Assembly: GCA_031262085.1 (NCBI GenBank)
Contig: JAISIN010000005.1
Coordinates: 1 to 64,000, forward strand
Direction of reading: 5' to 3'
Length of the DNA stretch: 64,000 nucleotides
DNA from: Prevotellaceae bacterium
GTDB taxonomy: Bacteria; Bacteroidota; Bacteroidia; Bacteroidales; Bacteroidaceae
Shown: one piece after another, positions 10,176-19,682 of the stretch
How positions within the stretch are numbered: position 1 is the first letter of the stretch
Layout of the letters: the number at the start of each line of letters is the position of its first letter
The notes under the pieces: model-generated
Told to the model about the DNA's origin: nothing
Database searches by the model: none
The model's input: only the letters and a program-made list of their open reading frames with translations
Made by a program: the position numbers and the translations under genes

Positions 10176-11978
10176 ATGAACAACATAGCAAAAAGACTTA
10201 AAATGCTGCCCGTTGTGTGCGCGGCAGCCATGACACTGGGATTGACCGGTTGCGAGGACTTTCTGAATCGCCCCGATGACTCCAGTTATACCTTGTCGGA
10301 CTTCTATAAGTCGGACGAACAATGCTTGCAGGCAGCCAACATTCTCTATTCCGTGCCCTGGTACGATTTCTTCCGGGGTTGGATACAGGTAGGCGAAACC
10401 ATGTCGGGCAATCACTACATGGGCAGTAACGGTTTCTGGCGATTGACGCTCAAGGACGGAACGGTCGACGGACAGTTGGCAGATATGTCGGCTTCACTCT
10501 GGGCAGTGAATGCACGTGCCAATACCATTATCGAAAACATCAACCGCTACGGAGGAGGTACCTCTACCGAAGTGGGACGCAACACTGCCAAAGGAGAGGC
10601 TTTGGTGTGGAAAGCATTGGCTTACTTCTTCATGGTACGCATCTATGGCGCTGTGCCTATTGTGCATAACAATACCGAACTGATGGCTACGGGAGAATAC
10701 AGCTCGTTATACCGCATCAAGATTAATTATGTGTACGATTACATCATTATGACCCTCAAAAAGGCATTGGAATGGTTGCCCGAAACGCCCGAGAAAGGCA
10801 GAGTCGGTAAATATGCGGCTTACGGATTGCTGGCAAAGGTCTATCTCACCAAATCGGGTTACGGCATGAGCGGCAGTCGCAATCAAGACGACCTCGACCA
10901 GGCTGCCAAGTATGCCAAGCTGGTTGCCGACCACTATGAGTATTGGCTGGAACCCGAATATGCCGATATCTTCCGCGGCAGCGGGAACTTCACCCGCGAA
11001 GCGCTCATCAGCTGGCGATGGGTGGTAGCCAGTGATAGCTACTGGACTGCCTACAACTCACTGCAATCCGATTTAGCCATAGCAGGCTTCGACGAATACG
11101 GTTCAGGAGGTGCATGGGGCAACTGGGTAGGTCCTTCGCTGGACTTACAGGCTGCTTTCGGCGAAGATGCCACCAAGAAGACGCGCAACAACTACGACAA
11201 ACGGCGCAAAAGCACCATGATGATGTACGGCGATGTGTACGACGGCAACGGATGCCCCAGCTTTTGGCGCGACCATCCCACCAAAGCAAAATCCGACGGC
11301 AGCGGTACGGTAACGTTCTCCAACGGATTCGATTGGACGATGTATTGCCGCGACGTACTGAACAGCTTCGACAGCTCCACCGGCGCCAATGCCGTGAAGC
11401 ACCTGGTAGGCAACAACGAAGACCACTTAGCCGAAATCGGTACGCCCAACGGACAGATGAAGACCGGACTGGCAACCCACATCCTGCGCTTGGCGGATGT
11501 CTACCTGATACTGGCAGAAGCCACTTTGGGCAATGCCGAATCGACAACCGACGCCACAGCGCTACGCGCATTCAATGCCGTGCGCGACCGTGCCGGTGTA
11601 GACGAAAAGACATCCATTACGTTCGACGACATCTTCAAGGAACGCCGGTTGGAATTGGCTTATGAGGGCGATTACTGGTACGATTTCGTTCGTTTGAGCT
11701 ATTACAAGCCTGCAGAAGCCGTTGCCATGATCAATGCGCAAAACCGCAAGAACTACATCGGACTGAACGATTATTACAAATCGACCAACGATGCCCCCTA
11801 CGCAGGCGGCGACGGTTTGATGATTCCCCGCATCAATAAGGAAGAACCACCGACAGGCGACAATTACTGTACGCCGGAAAGCTTCACCGTTCCCTTTCCC
11901 GAGACCGATTTGCAGATGAATCCGCACCTCAACGAAGAGCCGCAGGATGCAGACATCAGCCAGTACACCTATCATTAA
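10176..11978 (+). CDS. SusD/RagB family nutrient-binding outer membrane lipoprotein
   Basis: LTGCEDFLNRPDD lipobox/N-term, SusD C-terminal pattern (AFNAVRDRAGV, IFKERRLELAYEGDYWYDFVR); start ATG 10164 or 10176. Confidence 0.95.
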   Translation: MNNIAKRLKMLPVVCAAAMTLGLTGCEDFLNRPDDSSYTLSDFYKSDEQCLQAANILYSVPWYDFFRGWIQVGETMSGNHYMGSNGFWRLTLKDGTVDGQLADMSASLWAVNARANTIIENINRYGGGTSTEVGRNTAKGEALVWKALAYFFMVRIYGAVPIVHNNTELMATGEYSSLYRIKINYVYDYIIMTLKKALEWLPETPEKGRVGKYAAYGLLAKVYLTKSGYGMSGSRNQDDLDQAAKYAKLVADHYEYWLEPEYADIFRGSGNFTREALISWRWVVASDSYWTAYNSLQSDLAIAGFDEYGSGGAWGNWVGPSLDLQAAFGEDATKKTRNNYDKRRKSTMMMYGDVYDGNGCPSFWRDHPTKAKSDGSGTVTFSNGFDWTMYCRDVLNSFDSSTGANAVKHLVGNNEDHLAEIGTPNGQMKTGLATHILRLADVYLILAEATLGNAESTTDATALRAFNAVRDRAGVDEKTSITFDDIFKERRLELAYEGDYWYDFVRLSYYKPAEAVAMINAQNRKNYIGLNDYYKSTNDAPYAGGDGLMIPRINKEEPPTGDNYCTPESFTVPFPETDLQMNPHLNEEPQDADISQYTYH

Positions 11979-11991
11979 TACCCCGACAGAT

Positions 11992-13281
11992 ATGAAAAAT
12001 AGATTCAACCCAATAATGCTTTGCCTGCTGGCTGCTGTCGGCTTTGCCGTGACCAGCTGCGAGGACTATACAGGCAAATACGAAATGACCGGCGGTACGC
12101 CCACCATCTATTATGTGCGCCCCACCGATGCAGCCAAAGCCGACTCATTGCTGACGGGCGCCTACATGGGCAGCACCGTTTGCCTGGTTGGCGACAACCT
12201 GACCAGCATTCAGGAACTCTTCTTCAACGATGTGAAGGCAACACCCAACATCAACTTCATCACCAAGAACACCTTAATTGTCAGCGTACCCAACGTATTG
12301 CCCGATGCCATCAGCAATAAGATCTGGATGGTGACCGAACGGAAAGATACGATAGGCTACGACTTCGTGACGCAGATTCCCAATCCCAGTATCTCCAGAA
12401 TATACTGCGACAATGTGCCTGAAGGCGGTACCGTTACCCTCATCGGCGACTACATGCTCGACTATCCCAATGCGCATATCTCTGTGACGATAGGCAACTA
12501 TACCGTGCCTTACGAGCACATCACGCATGTCGAGAAGACCACCCTGTCGTTCATCGCACCGCCTGCCGAGGTGAGCGGCTACATCACCGTGACCAGTACG
12601 TATGGCAGCAATACCCGCTCGTATCGCAGCCTCTTCCGCGACGGCGATCCGGAGGTGGTGCAGTACATCACCCGCTTTGAACCGACCGAGAACAACGGGA
12701 CAGGATTCGTTCCCGGCTGGGGACGCCCCGGCACACAACAGTTACAGAACGATCCGGCACTGGCTATCTCCGGAACGTATGTACGCTGGGACGGCGCACT
12801 CACCGGCGGCGAGTGGGCAAGCGGTTCGCCCAACTATGTCATCAACATCTGGGGATGCAACGACAGCTCCAATCCCAACAGCGGCATACCCGACCCGATG
12901 TTCACCTTCAAGCCCGAAGAGGCTGCCCTGAAGTTCGACATCAATGTGATGCAGGCATGGAGCGGATTGCCTATCGCACTCTTCTTCACCAAAGCATCCG
13001 ACGCCGAGAACTACCTCTGGGGCGATGACACCTATCCGCGCGCCTTCTATGCACCGTGGACAACGGCTCCCGGCGCCTCGTACGTCTCCAACGGCTGGGA
13101 AACGGTCACCATCCCGCTCACCGACTTCAAGTACATCGGCAGCGGCGCTACGGTAGACATCAGCGACGGCTATTCCAACCTGGGCATTGCCATACACAAC
13201 CGTGGCGGCGCGGCTTATGCCGGTACCGATTGCAGTCCGGTCATCCTGATAGATAACATTCGTGTGATAAAGATTCAATAA
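11992..13281 (+). CDS. IPT/TIG-domain surface glycan-binding lipoprotein of the PUL
   Basis: Lipobox FAVTSCEDY, IPT/TIG-like repeats, glycan-binding-type C-terminal half; starts right after SusD. Confidence 0.8.
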   Translation: MKNRFNPIMLCLLAAVGFAVTSCEDYTGKYEMTGGTPTIYYVRPTDAAKADSLLTGAYMGSTVCLVGDNLTSIQELFFNDVKATPNINFITKNTLIVSVPNVLPDAISNKIWMVTERKDTIGYDFVTQIPNPSISRIYCDNVPEGGTVTLIGDYMLDYPNAHISVTIGNYTVPYEHITHVEKTTLSFIAPPAEVSGYITVTSTYGSNTRSYRSLFRDGDPEVVQYITRFEPTENNGTGFVPGWGRPGTQQLQNDPALAISGTYVRWDGALTGGEWASGSPNYVINIWGCNDSSNPNSGIPDPMFTFKPEEAALKFDINVMQAWSGLPIALFFTKASDAENYLWGDDTYPRAFYAPWTTAPGASYVSNGWETVTIPLTDFKYIGSGATVDISDGYSNLGIAIHNRGGAAYAGTDCSPVILIDNIRVIKIQ

Positions 13282-13294
13282 TCAGCATTTAGTC

Positions 13295-15319
13295 ATGAAG
13301 AAGATATATACTTGTATAATCTCTCTCGTCCTGCTGGCAGGCAGCTTTGCCCTGACCGGATGCGGCGAGACGCAAGAAGAACTCAATACGAGCCAGATGG
13401 GCAGCGGAAAGGTAGCGCTGAAAGTCTACGGACCCAGCCCTGCCCTGCGCGGCGGCGAACTCCGCTTCATCGGCGACAACATGGATAAGGTGACTGCCAT
13501 CAATCTGCCCGGTGCAGGCGACATCACCGACTTCGTATCCAAAGAAAAGACGGAGCTGCGCATCACCATTCCGCAGAATGCCGAACCGGGCTATCCGGTG
13601 GTGAAATCGCCCGAAGGCGAGATTACAACCGAGACACCCCTGTCGTTCGAAGAACCTGTATCCATCAGCAGCATCACCACAGCCAAGGTGAAAGCGGGCG
13701 ACACCTTTACCGTCGAGGGCGATTATCTGAACCTGATGTCGCAAGTGGTATTTGCCGACAATGTAGTGGTCGATAAGCTCATCACGCATACCCGTTATAA
13801 GATAGAAGTGCAAGTGCCCATTGCAGCCAAATCGGGCGTCATCAAGCTTTCCAACGGCGCAGACATCCCGCTCGAAGTCTATTCGGGCGACTGGCAAGCC
13901 AACATCACCGCTCCGGTGGTAACGAAGGTGAGCGAATGGGTGAAGCCGGGGGCAGCATTGACCGTCACCGGTACCGACCTCGACTTGGTCGAATCGGTGC
14001 TCTTCAGTGGCGGCATCTCGGTGCCGATCGAAGAGCCGGGCGCTACATCGTTCGCGGTAACCGTACCTGCCGAGACTAAGATCGGCGCCGACGGACAGGC
14101 TACGGCAACGGTAATTGCTTATTCGGGCATTGAGACAGCAATGCCGTTTAACTTGGTGGCACCGACGATTACGGCGCTTGCTCCGGCTACCGATCTGCGT
14201 CCGGGCGATATCATCACCATCACCGGTACCGACCTCGACTTGGTAACGACCCTCACGTTTGTCGGAGCCGACGGCATAGCGCCCGCTTCGCAATCGGAAA
14301 CGGAACTGACCGTAGCTCTGCCGGCTCCGGCTCAAGACGGCGACCTGATATTCAACACGGCCGGCGGCTTGACACTGACGCAAACCATCAGCACCAAGAA
14401 ACCGACCATTACCGGTTATAGTCCCACGCCGGTACCTGCCGGAGAAGCGATCACCCTCACCGGTACCGACCTCGACTTGGTAACGCAGGTAACGTTTGCC
14501 GGCGAAGGAGCGACAACGGTTACTATAGCTGCGGAAAACATCATAGATGCCAATACCTTGACATTTATCGTTCCGTCGGTAGCCGAGACCTCCGCTCCGC
14601 AACTGACACTCATCAACACGACCACCGTAGAGACGAACGTAACGATAGAAATCAAACCGGCTACCGACCCGGTCATTGCCACCATGCCCGAAGCCACTAC
14701 GCCGGGAAGTATCATTACCATCACCGGAAAGAATCTCAACTACGTAGAATCGTTCTATTTCGGCGACAATAAGGTAACATACTACGAGGGACGCACAGCC
14801 GAATCGGTCATCTTGCAGGTTCCGCAAGCAACGCCTTATGCCGACTATCACGTCACAATGGTAACCTATGCCGGACAGACCTTTACCAGCGGAAGCACCA
14901 TCAAGGTGCAAAGTCCGGAAATCACGGTGTGGGAAGGTCCTCAAGACATCAGCGGATGGGGGAATGCACAGCGCATTTATCGTACCGTTGCCGGTGGCGG
15001 TTTGGCAGACTTTGCCTCACTGAACCTGACGGAAAGCTCCACATTGATCATCTACTACACAACGACCACTCCGGGTGGATGGTTCCAGATTCAAATGAAT
15101 GATGCCAACTGGAGTTCCGCCGTTTTCGGCACCATTACGCCGGGAGGTGACAGCACAGATGGAATACCCGGACCCGAAGGGACGAATGTAAGGTACGAAA
15201 TAGCGCTGAACGCCGACCGACTGAATACGCTGCTCAATGTCGTCGATGGCTGGTCGGATACGGCATTGGTGCTGCAAGGCGACCTCGTCATACTGAACAA
15301 AATATGCATACTTCCTTAG
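13295..15319 (+). CDS. Multi-IPT/TIG-domain surface glycan-binding lipoprotein
   Basis: Lipobox FALTGCGE; repeated IT(I/V)TGTDLDLV motifs of TIG domains. Confidence 0.8.
   Translation: MKKIYTCIISLVLLAGSFALTGCGETQEELNTSQMGSGKVALKVYGPSPALRGGELRFIGDNMDKVTAINLPGAGDITDFVSKEKTELRITIPQNAEPGYPVVKSPEGEITTETPLSFEEPVSISSITTAKVKAGDTFTVEGDYLNLMSQVVFADNVVVDKLITHTRYKIEVQVPIAAKSGVIKLSNGADIPLEVYSGDWQANITAPVVTKVSEWVKPGAALTVTGTDLDLVESVLFSGGISVPIEEPGATSFAVTVPAETKIGADGQATATVIAYSGIETAMPFNLVAPTITALAPATDLRPGDIITITGTDLDLVTTLTFVGADGIAPASQSETELTVALPAPAQDGDLIFNTAGGLTLTQTISTKKPTITGYSPTPVPAGEAITLTGTDLDLVTQVTFAGEGATTVTIAAENIIDANTLTFIVPSVAETSAPQLTLINTTTVETNVTIEIKPATDPVIATMPEATTPGSIITITGKNLNYVESFYFGDNKVTYYEGRTAESVILQVPQATPYADYHVTMVTYAGQTFTSGSTIKVQSPEITVWEGPQDISGWGNAQRIYRTVAGGGLADFASLNLTESSTLIIYYTTTTPGGWFQIQMNDANWSSAVFGTITPGGDSTDGIPGPEGTNVRYEIALNADRLNTLLNVVDGWSDTALVLQGDLVILNKICILP
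13965..14481 (+). repeat. 25-bp identical repeat (tcaccggtaccgacctcgacttggt) x3 inside the TIG protein gene
   Basis: Copies at 13965-13989, 14220-14244, 14457-14481. Confidence 0.95.
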
Positions 15320-15441
15320 TACGATAAATCCTTTTTACTTTTCATAATTCCAACTACCTGTTCTTCTCTGCGTACAATCCATACCATACACGGAGGAGGA
15401 TAGGTAGTTTGGTTTATCGCAATTGATAACCCTTACTGAAT

Positions 15442-16659
15442 ATGAAGTTTAGAACATTCGCTTTTGCCCTGCTATACACGGTATGCGCAGGCACCCTGCA
15501 AGCCCAGAAGTACGAAGGGCTGGCAGACACGCCCCCTATGGGATGGAACAGTTGGAACAAGTTTGCCTGCAACATCGACGAGCAGCTCATCCGCGGCATT
15601 GCCGACGCCATGGTAGAGAGCGGCTTGCGCGATGCGGGATACATTTACCTCAATCTGGACGACTGCTGGCACGGACAGCGCGACAGTCTGGGATTCATTC
15701 AGCCCGACCCCGTGCGCTTCCCTTCGGGCATGAAGGCGCTGGCAGATTATATCCACAGCAAAGGACTGAAGATGGGCATCTACTCGGATGCCGGACGCAC
15801 CACCTGCGGCGGTCGTCCGGGCAGCTACGGGCACGAATACCAAGACGCCCTGCAATATGCCAAGTGGGGAGTGGATTACCTGAAATATGACTGGTGCGCC
15901 ACCGAAGACATCAACGCCAAAGGCGCCTATACCCTGATGCGCGATGCCCTGCGGGCTGCCGGTCGACCCATCTACTTCAGCATGTGCGAGTGGGGCACTG
16001 CCAAGCCGTGGGAGTGGGCTGCCGACGTGGCACACTCGTGGCGCACCACGGGCGACATCTTCAACTGCTTCGACTGCGTAGACCAACACCCGGGATGGGC
16101 TGCCTACGGTGTGCTTCAGATACTCGACATGCAAGAAGGGTTGCGCAAGTATGCCGGTCCCGGACACTGGAATGACCCCGACATGCTGGAGGTGGGCAAC
16201 GGACAAACCGTCAACGAAGACCGCGCCCATTTCTCGATGTGGTGCATGCTGGCTGCCCCGCTCATACTGGGCAACGACATCCGAAACATGAGCGCCGAAA
16301 CCCAAGAGATTATCCTCAACAAAGAGGTTATCGCCATCAATCAAGACAAAACAGGCATACAAGGGTTGCGCTTCCTGCGCGAAGATGGTTTAGAGTACTG
16401 GTTCAAGCCGCTGACCGACGGCGACTGGGCTTTCTGCATCCTCAACCGCACCACTGAAGCAAAAAGCTGCACCATCGACTGGCAGCGCTTCAATCTCTAC
16501 GACGAGGTGAGCAAACGCTTTACCGACTTCGATTCCAAAACGTACCGGCTACGCAACCTCTGGACAAAGAAGGAAGAGGGCGACACCCGCAAAGGACGCA
16601 CCCTGACCATTTCCGGACACGATGTGGTGTTGTATCGCCTCACGCCGGTAAAGAAATAG
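15442..16659 (+). CDS. GH27 alpha-galactosidase
   Basis: TPPMGWNSWNKF, YLNLDDCW, VDYLKYDWC (nucleophile Asp), WRTTGDI, GHWNDPDMLEVGN. Confidence 0.95.
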   Translation: MKFRTFAFALLYTVCAGTLQAQKYEGLADTPPMGWNSWNKFACNIDEQLIRGIADAMVESGLRDAGYIYLNLDDCWHGQRDSLGFIQPDPVRFPSGMKALADYIHSKGLKMGIYSDAGRTTCGGRPGSYGHEYQDALQYAKWGVDYLKYDWCATEDINAKGAYTLMRDALRAAGRPIYFSMCEWGTAKPWEWAADVAHSWRTTGDIFNCFDCVDQHPGWAAYGVLQILDMQEGLRKYAGPGHWNDPDMLEVGNGQTVNEDRAHFSMWCMLAAPLILGNDIRNMSAETQEIILNKEVIAINQDKTGIQGLRFLREDGLEYWFKPLTDGDWAFCILNRTTEAKSCTIDWQRFNLYDEVSKRFTDFDSKTYRLRNLWTKKEEGDTRKGRTLTISGHDVVLYRLTPVKK

Positions 16660-16676
16660 AATTTACGACCTTTTGT

Positions 16677-18059
16677 ATGAACATCAAGTTGTTCCCTTGG
16701 ATGTTGCTCGCTACGCTCACTGCCTGCGGTGACAATGATACGCCGACAGAGCAAGCCTATATACCGGCTACCCTGCTCTCCTCTACCCCTAAAGGTGGCG
16801 AAACCATTGCGCCGGAAACAGCCGCTGTCATGCTTACCTTCGACCAGGCAATCACCAACGTCATCCGGCAAACCATCACCCTGAACGGAAAATCGGTTTC
16901 AGCCGCCTCCTTCAGCGGCAATGCCCTCACCCTGACGCCCGGTCGGTTAGAGGGAAGTACGGCATACACCCTGACCATCGCCCCGCTCTCGGTCTGCTTC
17001 GAGGAGTATGGTTTCAACAAGGAACCGTACACCCTCTCGTTCGGCACCGACGCTTACCCCGTGCCGGAGATGGATGCTACACTATCGGTCAAGAACCCGT
17101 CACAGCAGACGCAAAAGCTGTATGCCTACCTACTGGAGAGCTACGGCAAGCAGATACTTTCGGGCATGATGGCAAATGTGGCATGGAACAACGACGAGTC
17201 CGAACGGGTACACACGCTCACCGGCAAGTATCCTGCCATCAATAGTTACGATTACATTCATCTGAACTGGTCGCCTGCCAACTGGATAGACTACGGCGAC
17301 ATCGCCCCTGCCCGCACATGGTGGGAGGCAGGCGGCATTGTGGCTGCCGGCTGGCACTGGACGGTACCGCCGTCGGAAGGCATCAATGATCCGAATCAAT
17401 ATACCTACGAACCCGGTAAGACGACCTTCCGCACTGCCAACGCCACCGTAGAGGGTACGTGGGAGAACACCGTCGTCAAAGCCGACCTCGAAAAGATTGC
17501 CGGCTATCTGAAGCTGCTGCGCGATGCCGACATCCCCGTACTGTGGCGACCGCTGCACGAGGCGGCAGGCAATATTTACGAGTATGCGAGCGGGACAGCT
17601 TGGTTCTGGTGGGGCAACGATGGCGCCGAAGCTTACCGGAAGCTGTGGATTTACCTGTTCGACTACTTCGAGGCGCAAGGGTTGAACAACCTGATCTGGG
17701 TATGGACTACGCAGACCAAAGACAACGCGTTCTATCCGGGCGATGACTATGTCGACATCATCGGGCGCGACCTGTACGGCACCGCTGCTGCCGACTGCGG
17801 TTCGCAGTATAGCCTCATCGCCACCGACTATCCACGTAAGATGGTCACCCTCTCCGAGTGCGGATGGTCGGACTATACCCACTCGCGCGTCGGTCTCATC
17901 TCCGAAGAGTGGGCAGCCGGGGCGCGCTGGTTGTGGTTCATGCCGTGGTACGACAACACCGGCGCCGCGCACGCTCACGCCGATGATGCGTGGTGGCAAG
18001 ATGCCATGCGTTGCGACTTTGTCGTGACACGCGACGAGTTACCGTCGTTCAATGAGTGA
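16677..18059 (+). CDS. GH26 beta-mannanase with N-terminal Ig-like (Big_5-type) domain
   Basis: VLWRPLHEAAG (acid/base Glu), MVTLSECG (nucleophile Glu), WHWTVPP; N-terminal STPKGGETIAPETAAVMLTFDQAI. Confidence 0.93.
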   Translation: MNIKLFPWMLLATLTACGDNDTPTEQAYIPATLLSSTPKGGETIAPETAAVMLTFDQAITNVIRQTITLNGKSVSAASFSGNALTLTPGRLEGSTAYTLTIAPLSVCFEEYGFNKEPYTLSFGTDAYPVPEMDATLSVKNPSQQTQKLYAYLLESYGKQILSGMMANVAWNNDESERVHTLTGKYPAINSYDYIHLNWSPANWIDYGDIAPARTWWEAGGIVAAGWHWTVPPSEGINDPNQYTYEPGKTTFRTANATVEGTWENTVVKADLEKIAGYLKLLRDADIPVLWRPLHEAAGNIYEYASGTAWFWWGNDGAEAYRKLWIYLFDYFEAQGLNNLIWVWTTQTKDNAFYPGDDYVDIIGRDLYGTAAADCGSQYSLIATDYPRKMVTLSECGWSDYTHSRVGLISEEWAAGARWLWFMPWYDNTGAAHAHADDAWWQDAMRCDFVVTRDELPSFNE

Positions 18060-18160
18060 CGCTCTGCCACCTCGTCTGTGGTCATGGTTCCGGCAGCCGT
18101 CACCGCCTGTGGATACCATTTACCGTTAATCTTTTGCTGTATCTTCTTATAGAAAGCCAT
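18060..18160 (-). pseudogene. 5' remnant of an HU-family DNA-binding protein gene, cut at the GH26 stop codon
   Basis: Minus-strand ORF begins MAFYKKIQQKINGKWYPQAVTAAGTMTTDEVAER (HU-family N-terminus pattern), then reads only antisense GH26 sequence. Confidence 0.75.
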
Positions 18161-18184
18161 GGTTTGTGATATGAGTTAAACACT

Positions 18185-18245
18185 ACAAAGGTAACCTTTG
18201 TATGCTACAAAAGTAACCTTTGTACTCCACAAAGGTTACCTTTGT
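18185..18245. promoter_or_regulatory. Three 17-bp palindromes (acaaaggtaacctttgt type), 22-bp spacing, overlapping -7 elements
   Basis: 18185-18201 acaaaggtaacctttgt; 18207-18223 acaaaagtaacctttgt; 18229-18245 acaaaggttacctttgt. Confidence 0.85.
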
Positions 18246-18323
18246 CGTCGTTCATCCCAAACGCGAAGCGTATTATTATGGCTTCTTAACACGATCGGGG
18301 TAGTTACCTCAGAGCGCTTTTCC

Positions 18324-18377
18324 GGCTCTATAACGTTTTCAAGGGGTGGCGCGTAGCGATGGGTTCGTTATAGAGCC
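18324..18377. repeat. Inverted repeat with perfect 12-bp arms (ggctctataacg / cgttatagagcc)
   Basis: Arms at 18324-18335 and 18366-18377. Confidence 0.85.
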
Positions 18378-18465
18378 TTAAATGGAAGAAGTTTCATATT
18401 TACCGCCAAAATAGTGTTTTATCGCATAGACCTTGCCGGGAGAGTGGAAATTCTTTCAAATTCTC

Positions 18466-18473
18466 TATCTTTG
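18466..18473 (+). promoter_or_regulatory. -7 element TATCTTTG upstream of the 18540 gene
   Basis: TAnnTTTG match ~65 bp upstream of ATG. Confidence 0.5.
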
Positions 18474-18539
18474 CCCCCTGTAAATGACGCAAACGACATT
18501 CGCGATTACAATTGTCTAACTTTCACATAATGTACACCT

Positions 18540-19682
18540 ATGAAGAATATTTTGAGATTCGGTTTTATCCTGATTGCCTCCGCTGCCTTGTGTAGTTGCA
18601 AACAGAAAAAAGAACAGATGGAGGAGGTTGATTTGCTATCTGCCTACTTAGAAGCAGACAGAGGCATGTATTATGACAACATTGCGGGCACAGATGCCCT
18701 TGACACTGCCGATTCTGCCATCTTTAAGTTTAACTACCGGATTAGTCATGTAGATGAGGGAATCAATAGAAAGACAAAGCTCATCAAAGACCTGACCGAC
18801 CTATACAATGCCTATCAGGTATTGAACAATGTATACATCTATAAAGAGCTTGCCATCATGGGGTATAACAACAGCTTCAGCATTGACAGTACCAAGTTTG
18901 AGGAATTCTACAAGTCGATGAACGGTTCGTTGGAAACAGCAAAAGACAAGGAGCTGTTCCACTCAATCTTAAAGATGAAAGAGCAACAAGGCAAAGCCAT
19001 CTCGGAAGTATCGTATCGCATCTTGTCAGAGGAGCCGTATCTGGACATTCCGGTGGATACTGTTCTCAACAAAAGCATCGCAAAAGCCATGAGCGAATAC
19101 ATCAGGACCATGTGCCGGACGTTGCACGACGCGGCTGCCAACGGAACAGCCGGCAAACAGGACGATGTATATACCAATCTGCAAGCCATGGACGAAGCGG
19201 AAGATGCCTTTGGAAAGTGCATGAAAGAGTATGCCGACACCAACCACCTGCTGATTGAGACCGGCGAAGACAAGTTTACCGAATTACTCGACCAACACAC
19301 CCCACCCTATACAGGAATCAAAACAGCCGACTCGTTGTCTATTGCCAAATTGCAGGAGATATTAGACAGCGAGACCTATTTCCCGCATATCTACTTCGCC
19401 TTTCTGATGTGGCGCAGCGCCGTGCAACTGGTATATTTCTCGCCCGGCAATATGGCGCATATCCCGCATCCGCTATACAATGCGATGCGATTGAGGTGTG
19501 CCAATACGACGCTGAAATATATAGAGCAGCACCCCGACGATGCCTTGGCACGCGATGCGTTTGTTTGCTTGGCAAGCACGCCTAACTTGGGACGAAGGGG
19601 TACTTACGGGAATCAGGCGGTAGAGGATGTATATAATTTCTTTGACGATGCGACCTCGGAAGAGATGAAAGATGAAGAATGA
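18540..19682 (+). CDS. Hypothetical lipoprotein (380 aa)
   Basis: Long ORF with lipobox (ASAALCSCKQKK); no recognised family. Confidence 0.8.
   Translation: MKNILRFGFILIASAALCSCKQKKEQMEEVDLLSAYLEADRGMYYDNIAGTDALDTADSAIFKFNYRISHVDEGINRKTKLIKDLTDLYNAYQVLNNVYIYKELAIMGYNNSFSIDSTKFEEFYKSMNGSLETAKDKELFHSILKMKEQQGKAISEVSYRILSEEPYLDIPVDTVLNKSIAKAMSEYIRTMCRTLHDAAANGTAGKQDDVYTNLQAMDEAEDAFGKCMKEYADTNHLLIETGEDKFTELLDQHTPPYTGIKTADSLSIAKLQEILDSETYFPHIYFAFLMWRSAVQLVYFSPGNMAHIPHPLYNAMRLRCANTTLKYIEQHPDDALARDAFVCLASTPNLGRRGTYGNQAVEDVYNFFDDATSEEMKDEE

Noticed and set aside
13289-14944. 551-aa antisense ORF opposite the TIG protein gene
   Set aside because: Antisense to a well-supported CDS; no family motifs and composition typical of reverse-frame translation.
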